Shown here piece by piece: positions 59,301 through 64,000 of a stretch of 64,000 nt of DNA. The stretch spans positions 620,001 to 684,000 of the forward strand of contig JADQAV010000009.1 in the NCBI GenBank assembly GCA_019775845.1, in the 5' to 3' direction. Under the pieces are notes generated by a model, which was not told the origin of the DNA, did not search any database, and saw only the letters and a program-made list of their open reading frames with translations. The number at the start of each line of letters is the position of its first letter. Position 1 is the stretch's first letter. The position numbers and the translations under genes are program-made. Origin of the DNA: Myrmaecium sp. VS I D KN 1 (lineage: Eukaryota; Ascomycota; Dothideomycetes; Valsariales; Valsariaceae).

Positions 59301-59825
59301 TCGGGTCCAACCCACCGACCAACCAAGCGACCAAAGCACGGCACCTGCACCTGCACCGGGCCCCCTCCAAACCCCCGGTCGCCCACCCGCCGTGCCCGCC
59401 GCGAGCGTCGTTCCTACCCTCTCCTTGCATTCCACGCCCGCCAGCACCAGCGCCAGCACCACCACCCACCACCACCACCACGCACCTTTTTCAGACCCCG
59501 ATTTCCCGTTGCTCCTCCTGCTTGACCTTTTCCTGATCCATCCTGCATCAGCAGCTCCCGTACCTCTCTCTTGCTCTCGGATTGGCCTGCGGAGCCGCGC
59601 TTCAATCCGCGCTCAGCACCTACCGTGACGAAGTAGCCGCGACCGACTCGGCTCTTTCCAGGTTCCATCCACTCTTTGCTCAGCCTGTGCCTGTGCCTTT
59701 ATCCGCCCGGCCGCGCACCCTTCCAAACAGGAAATCCCCACACACGCTCTTCGCTCCCGCAAAGAGTAAGGCCAAACAGTCTACCCAAACCGTCATAACC
59801 GCTCATCGCAACCACGGATCCCGCC
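56364..59825. other. Intergenic and leader region of the MADS-box gene
   Basis: About 3.5 kb without a recognised gene. A plus-strand frame starting MTEIYFIRSVPLSQ (58,588-59,002) is Pro/Ser-rich and unsupported. A GTGCCA repeat at 59,228-59,261 and CT/CA-rich sequence up to 59,825 probably belong to the mcm1 promoter and leader. Confidence 0.45.
59228..59261. repeat. (GTGCCA)n hexanucleotide microsatellite
   Basis: About five and a half perfect units upstream of the MADS-box gene. Confidence 0.85.
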
Positions 59826-60694
59826 ATGGCCACCGAAATCACCGACCACGAGCAACAACATCCTTCACCTACCGCCCAGGACGATGCCGGCGTGAACAAT
59901 GGCAACGGACAGCTCGCCGGAGCCGAAGCGAACCGCGGCACCAAACGGGCGCGTCCTGCCGCCGACGACGACGATGACGATGACGACAAGCCTGGGCGCG
60001 AGAGAAGAAAGATTGAGATCAAGTTTATCCAGGATAAGTCGCGTCGACATATTACATTCTCCAAGCGCAAAGCGGGTATCATGAAGAAGGTGAGCGCCCT
60101 CCGTCGCGTCGAAGGCTTCGCGGGCCGTTTGCGATTACACCGCGTCGCATCCTCATCGACATCCGTGCTCGTACCACTGACAACGGCTAACCGCGTTCAA
60201 AGGCCTACGAACTATCCGTCCTCACTGGCACTCAAGTCCTCCTACTTGTCGTCTCCGAAACCGGTCTTGTGTATACCTTCACCACTCCTAAGCTGCAACC
60301 TCTCGTCACGAAGCCTGAGGGTAAAAACCTCATCCAGGTAAGCCGGGCACTTGCTTCCATGTCGCTCATCGCAATGCGCATCGGGCCATACTAACAAGCC
60401 CATCAGGCCTGCCTCAACGCTCCCGAGCCTGCGACTGGCGATGCGAACGGCGTCGAAGGTGACAATCCGGTCGAGTCTCCGGAGGACAATGCACATGCAT
60501 CACATGTACCGCCGCGCCAGCCGGGCATCCCCGGAGGTGGAATGCCGCCGGGATATATGACGCCGGAACAAGCTCTGCAGTACCAGAGCTATCTGCAACA
60601 GCAGCAGCAAGGCCAGTACGCTGGTATGCAACCACAGGGTCGGATGCCCACCCACCCTCAACATCAGTACCCGCCTGATCAAAAACTGAGTTGA
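59826..60694 (+). CDS. mcm1: MADS-box transcription factor, Mcm1/SRF type
   Basis: Three exons, 59826-60089, 60203-60337 and 60407-60694, give 228 residues. Introns of 113 and 69 nt have GTGAGC and GTAAGC donors and CTAAC branch sites. An acidic run of eight Asp is followed by the MADS box: RRKIEIKFIQDKSRRHITF, SKRKAGIMKK, then across the intron AYELSVLTGTQVLLLVVSE and TGLVYTFTTPKLQPLV, with the SAM extension to NLIQACLNAPE. This is the SRF/Mcm1 class, not MEF2. The C-terminal half is Gln/Pro/Gly-rich (YLQQQQQGQYAG), a likely activation region. In ascomycetes Mcm1 works with mating-type alpha1 and other partners in mating, cell-cycle and development genes. An intron inside the MADS-box coding region is expected for fungi. 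Confidence 0.95.
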
Positions 60695-63067
60695 ACTCCT
60701 CGTCATACAGGTCTCGAGTAATCTCATAACTTTCGTCATGGAGTACTCGGCAGGATTACAGGTTAAACGTGGGGAGCGATATTATGGATACCCTATTCGA
60801 TGGAGACGAAGACTTATAAAAAAAGTAATATTGAGCATCTCATGGCGGGCTCTCTTCCCCTTTGCTGTTACGTTTTGGAAAACCCCTCATGTATAATTTC
60901 ACCTGTGCAAATATGTTTTCAGGGCTACACGATGGAGGACTTTCATCCCGGCACTGTGGGTTTTCCCCGACAGAGATGGAAAATGGGAGGGGGCAGGAGT
61001 GCGTGCTTTATGGTGCGAAGGAGTTCTTTCATCTTTGCTACGTGCTGCTACGTTTCTATTCTTCAAGTTCTTGCTGGGGTTGGTTCCGAGGTTGCTCTTG
61101 CTTCACGCTGCTGCTCTTTCAATCCGCGTCTTCGCCCCATCTTTCGTTCCCCTCTCGTTCCATCACCCGTCGTCACAGTTTGCCCTCGGGCCATAAACGA
61201 CTGCATGATGACGGTTGATTGCGCGCGCCATTTCTTTGATATCTTTTTCCGTTTCTTTTTTTCCTAATTTGGATGCTTGAGGGTCGGATGAGGGATGGAT
61301 GAAGAGATGAAAAGGGCATGGCATCGAATGGTATCGTACTACTACTTATTACCTACAACCTACTTTCAACACCGCTTACTGAGTACGATACGAATAATCA
61401 TTACTATTACTTATATCTTAGATATTGCCCGCTATCTTAATTTGTAACAATTTGTTGAATATATTCAATTTTATACTATCTGTATCTCTACGTGCGTGTA
61501 CGTACCCTGTTTCCCGTAAATTAGCTAACGAACGTCCATACGCCCGCGCTTTTTCAGGCTCACAGCCTTGCGTGTAGTAAACTCCCTCCAGCTGTTGTTC
61601 CAATGAGGGATTGGGAACCCTATTGGACAAAACATGTATATTGGACTCTGGCACCTAGATTCCCTGCGAAAAGAAAGATCGCCCGCAGCTGCCATCCATT
61701 CGTCGTCTGTAGACAACCCAGAGTGATGTTCATACTCAGGCACTCAGGCAGATCCCCACACCTCCTTCCTAACTTTCTCACTACAACCCCACCCCACCGG
61801 CTCAACGATGTAAGGCTCCTGCACTACATACATCGGACCTTCTAAAGCACTTCGACTTCAGATGAACATGCCCACTGCGCCACGGTTCACCATCTAGTGG
61901 CAACCGCTATACCACCTTCCTTAGAAGTTCTTCTCAAGCTCGCCGTTCCCACACAGTCAAGCATCTGGGTTTTGTCTACATGCCGGCCAGGGTACGTCAT
62001 ACTTGTCTGCAGCGAGGAAGTGATCTTCTCTCAATGAGGATTTGAAACGCCATATACCGCGCTCTGCTGTCACTCCTGCGGACGGATCTTGCTTGGTTCT
62101 GAGGTCGGATCGGAAAAGCAGAGTTCATCATCACTTCACCGCCGAGGTCGAGACAAGCACTCCTCTACTGGAATGCGATCCACTCCCCTCCTTCCACCCG
62201 CCGTCCAGAAGACTCGCCCTCCCGGGGCACCTTCCTGAGTGTTAGGATTCACCTGCGGTGCGGCCTCCCTGCATGATGTCAGACTGCCGTGTAACGCCTC
62301 GTGGGTTCCGTCCCGACAGCAGACGGACAGCCTAGACAGATTGCCAACCAGTCAGGCCCAGCATATGCCGCTTGAGACCCCAGACCGAATGTCGAGGCAG
62401 GGGTTCCGTTGCTTATCAGTGACTTCCGCGTGGGGCGTGGAGACTTCCGCGCGCAGGGCACACGATAGGTGGGCGCAACGGTACGTACCAACATCATCCG
62501 TGCGAGTTGCTTGCGTTCACGCCCTGCCCTCCACATGCCGAGCCTCGATCCTTGCCGGAGCATACTGCAGCTTCGAGCCCACCCTCTTTCTGATCTCAGT
62601 CACTGAACGGACTTGCTTGTCCAGCATCACCCTGCGAATCGCCGGGACCCCCGCTCTGCAACGATATGTATCTTCGGTACCTCCCCCACGGCACCTCCGA
62701 CAGCAAGGAGTTCATCTCGCGGGGTCATATGCAGATTCTATTGGAGAGATGCCAGTTGCACAACCTTGGCCATGCCTGGCCACGGAATCGAGTTGGATCT
62801 GTTGGGACGATACGGTTTTCCCTGTGCATGCACCGGAGTATATGAGGCAGTCGACCAGCTTTGCGAACCGTATGCTATACTGCTGGCTCCATTTGCGTCC
62901 TTCATGCTCTCTGGCCATCAAAGAGACCTCCAACGACCGATATAAGGGTGGCGGTTCCGTCTTCGGGTTTGTCTACTGATCCAAGAGACCTCGCCAGACC
63001 ATATATACGTGCAGGACGTTATCCATCCCCCCGCCACTTAGTCGAATAGCCTCTTCATCTGGCTACC
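60695..63067. other. Intergenic between mcm1 and the permease gene
   Basis: The first part is mcm1 3' flank, T-rich around 61,240-61,270 and AT-rich around 61,390-61,470. A 246-codon plus-strand frame at 62,239-62,979 has no family features. The last 70 bases hold the permease core promoter. Confidence 0.45.
63001..63007 (+). promoter_or_regulatory. TATA-like element of the permease gene
   Basis: ATATATA lies 60 bases before the start codon at 63068, leaving a short leader. Confidence 0.45.
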
Positions 63068-64000
63068 ATGGACACGGAAAAGGAACCTACGAAGGCTACC
63101 CTTCCACTGAAACAGGCCGAAGTCGACGAAGATGCCTTAAAGCTGGCGGAAATGGGCTACAGTCAGGACCTTCGACGCAACTTTTCCGTCTGGTCCGTCC
63201 TGGGCGTTGGATTCTCCCTAACCAACTCGTGGTTCGGTATTTCCGCTGCGCTCATCACCGGCATAAACTCTGGCGGACCGTTGCTGATCATCTATGGCAT
63301 CATTCTCATCTTCCTCGTCAGTATATGCGTCGGCATCAGCTTGTCCGAGCTTGCGAGCGCCCTACCAAATGCAGGAGGTCAGTATTTTTGGGCTAACGAG
63401 CTGGCACCACGCCGTTATGCCAACTTTGCTAGCTACCTGACCGGCTGGTTCGCCTGGGCGGGCGCCATATTCACGTCCGCCAGCGTTGCGCTCGCCGTTG
63501 GCAGCGCACTGGTGGGATGCTGGCAGCTTACACATCCAGAACTGTAAGTGGAGCCCTCTCGATGCCTTCGGGGCCAGCTGGACCATTTTCACAGTTCTGA
63601 CATGGATCTCTTCATTTCCGCCCGCAGCGTTGTTCACCGCTGGCATGTCTTTCTTGCCTACCAGGCCACCAACGCCTTCGGCCTCCTCTTCAACCTGCAT
63701 GGACGCTTCCTCCCCACCATTTCCAAGCTCACGCTCTACATATCACTGCTCTCCCTGCTCACTTTGATCATCCTCATCCCTTCTCGAGCCCCGTCACCGC
63801 ATCAGAGTGCAAAGTTCGTCTTCGCAACCTTCATCAATAACACTGGATGGAGCCAGTCGGGGCTAGCGTTCATCCTCGGTCTCGTCAACACGAACTGGGC
63901 ATTCGCATGCCTCGACTGCGCAGTGCATCTGGCAGAGGAAGTCCACCGCCCGGAGAAGATGGTGCCTAAAGCCATCATGGGAACGGTGGGCATTGGCTTC
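63068..64000 (+). CDS. APC-family amino acid/GABA/choline-type permease (3' end cut by window)
   Basis: Exon 63068-63543 and exon 63628-64000 are joined through an 84-nt GTAAGT...CGCAG intron, giving HPEL|VVHRWHVFLAYQATNAFG. The frame is open to the window end (about 283 residues so far of a usual 500-550). After a hydrophilic N-terminus, NFSVWSVLGVGFSLTNSWFG and LITGINSGGP are hallmark motifs of the fungal GABA/choline permease group. Membrane spans follow in ISAALITG, LLIIYGIILIFLVSICVGI, AGAIFTSASVALAVGSALVG, TLYISLLSLLTLIILI and LAFILGLVNTNWAFACLDC. EEVHRPEKMVPKAI is the conserved loop before the next span. The protein should import amino acids, GABA or choline across the plasma membrane; the substrate cannot be fixed from sequence. 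Confidence 0.9.

Noticed and set aside
62239-62979. 246-codon plus-strand frame upstream of the permease
   Set aside because: It is long, but has many Cys/Ser/Arg in random order, no family features, and ends in the permease promoter. Other frames nearby are also open.

Overview
The window is nuclear DNA from a filamentous ascomycete (Pezizomycotina). Coding exons are GC-rich. Introns are mostly 41-211 nt, with GTRNGT-type donors and CTAAC/CTGAC branch points just before the acceptor. One 6.2-kb block is extremely AT-rich and carries a repeat-induced point mutation (RIP) signature. The gene set (zinc-cluster regulator, fungal PKC with HR1-C2-C1-kinase layout, GABA/choline-type permease) fits this group. 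I cannot assign a class or genus from the sequence alone.

Layout from the left. A possible exon of a gene running off the edge; a membrane-anchored pepsin-like protein (973-3302); a 72-residue three-exon microprotein (3849-4246, minus); an F-box-like protein (6853-7506, minus) divergent from chaperonin subunit CCT7 (7984-9898); a folliculin/Lst7 homologue (11865-13380, minus). Then comes a gene-poor, repeat-dotted stretch of about 9 kb. It is followed by a His-motif protein (22568-24851, minus) and, divergently across 4.2 kb, a His-rich 'allergen-like' stress protein (29102-30034) that carries the same motif. Next is a zinc-cluster transcription factor (31001-about 34022, minus). From about 37,590 to 43,830 lies the RIP-mutated block with remains of a Ty3/Gypsy-like retroelement.

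Right of the block the genes are closer together: protein kinase C (45490-49287), mitochondrial tRNA-Ile-lysidine synthetase (49949-51878, minus) divergent from mitochondrial Hsp10 (52235-52829), the mitochondrial magnesium channel Mrs2 (53608-55479, minus), an intron-containing tRNA-His (56249-56336), an Mcm1-type MADS-box factor (59826-60694), and the 5' part of an amino acid/choline-type permease cut by the window end (63068-64000).

There is no operon-like logic. CCT7, PKC, Mcm1 and Lst7 are housekeeping or signalling genes. TilS, Hsp10 and Mrs2 form three adjacent genes for mitochondrial proteins. The observations most worth following up are the two nearby genes sharing a His-rich repeat, the sharply bounded RIP block, several tiny or unusual exons (an ATG-only first exon in hsp10, a 12-nt first coding exon in LST7), and the pepsin-like protein that lacks the usual catalytic motifs. 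All exon joins were made by eye from splice signals and protein continuity.
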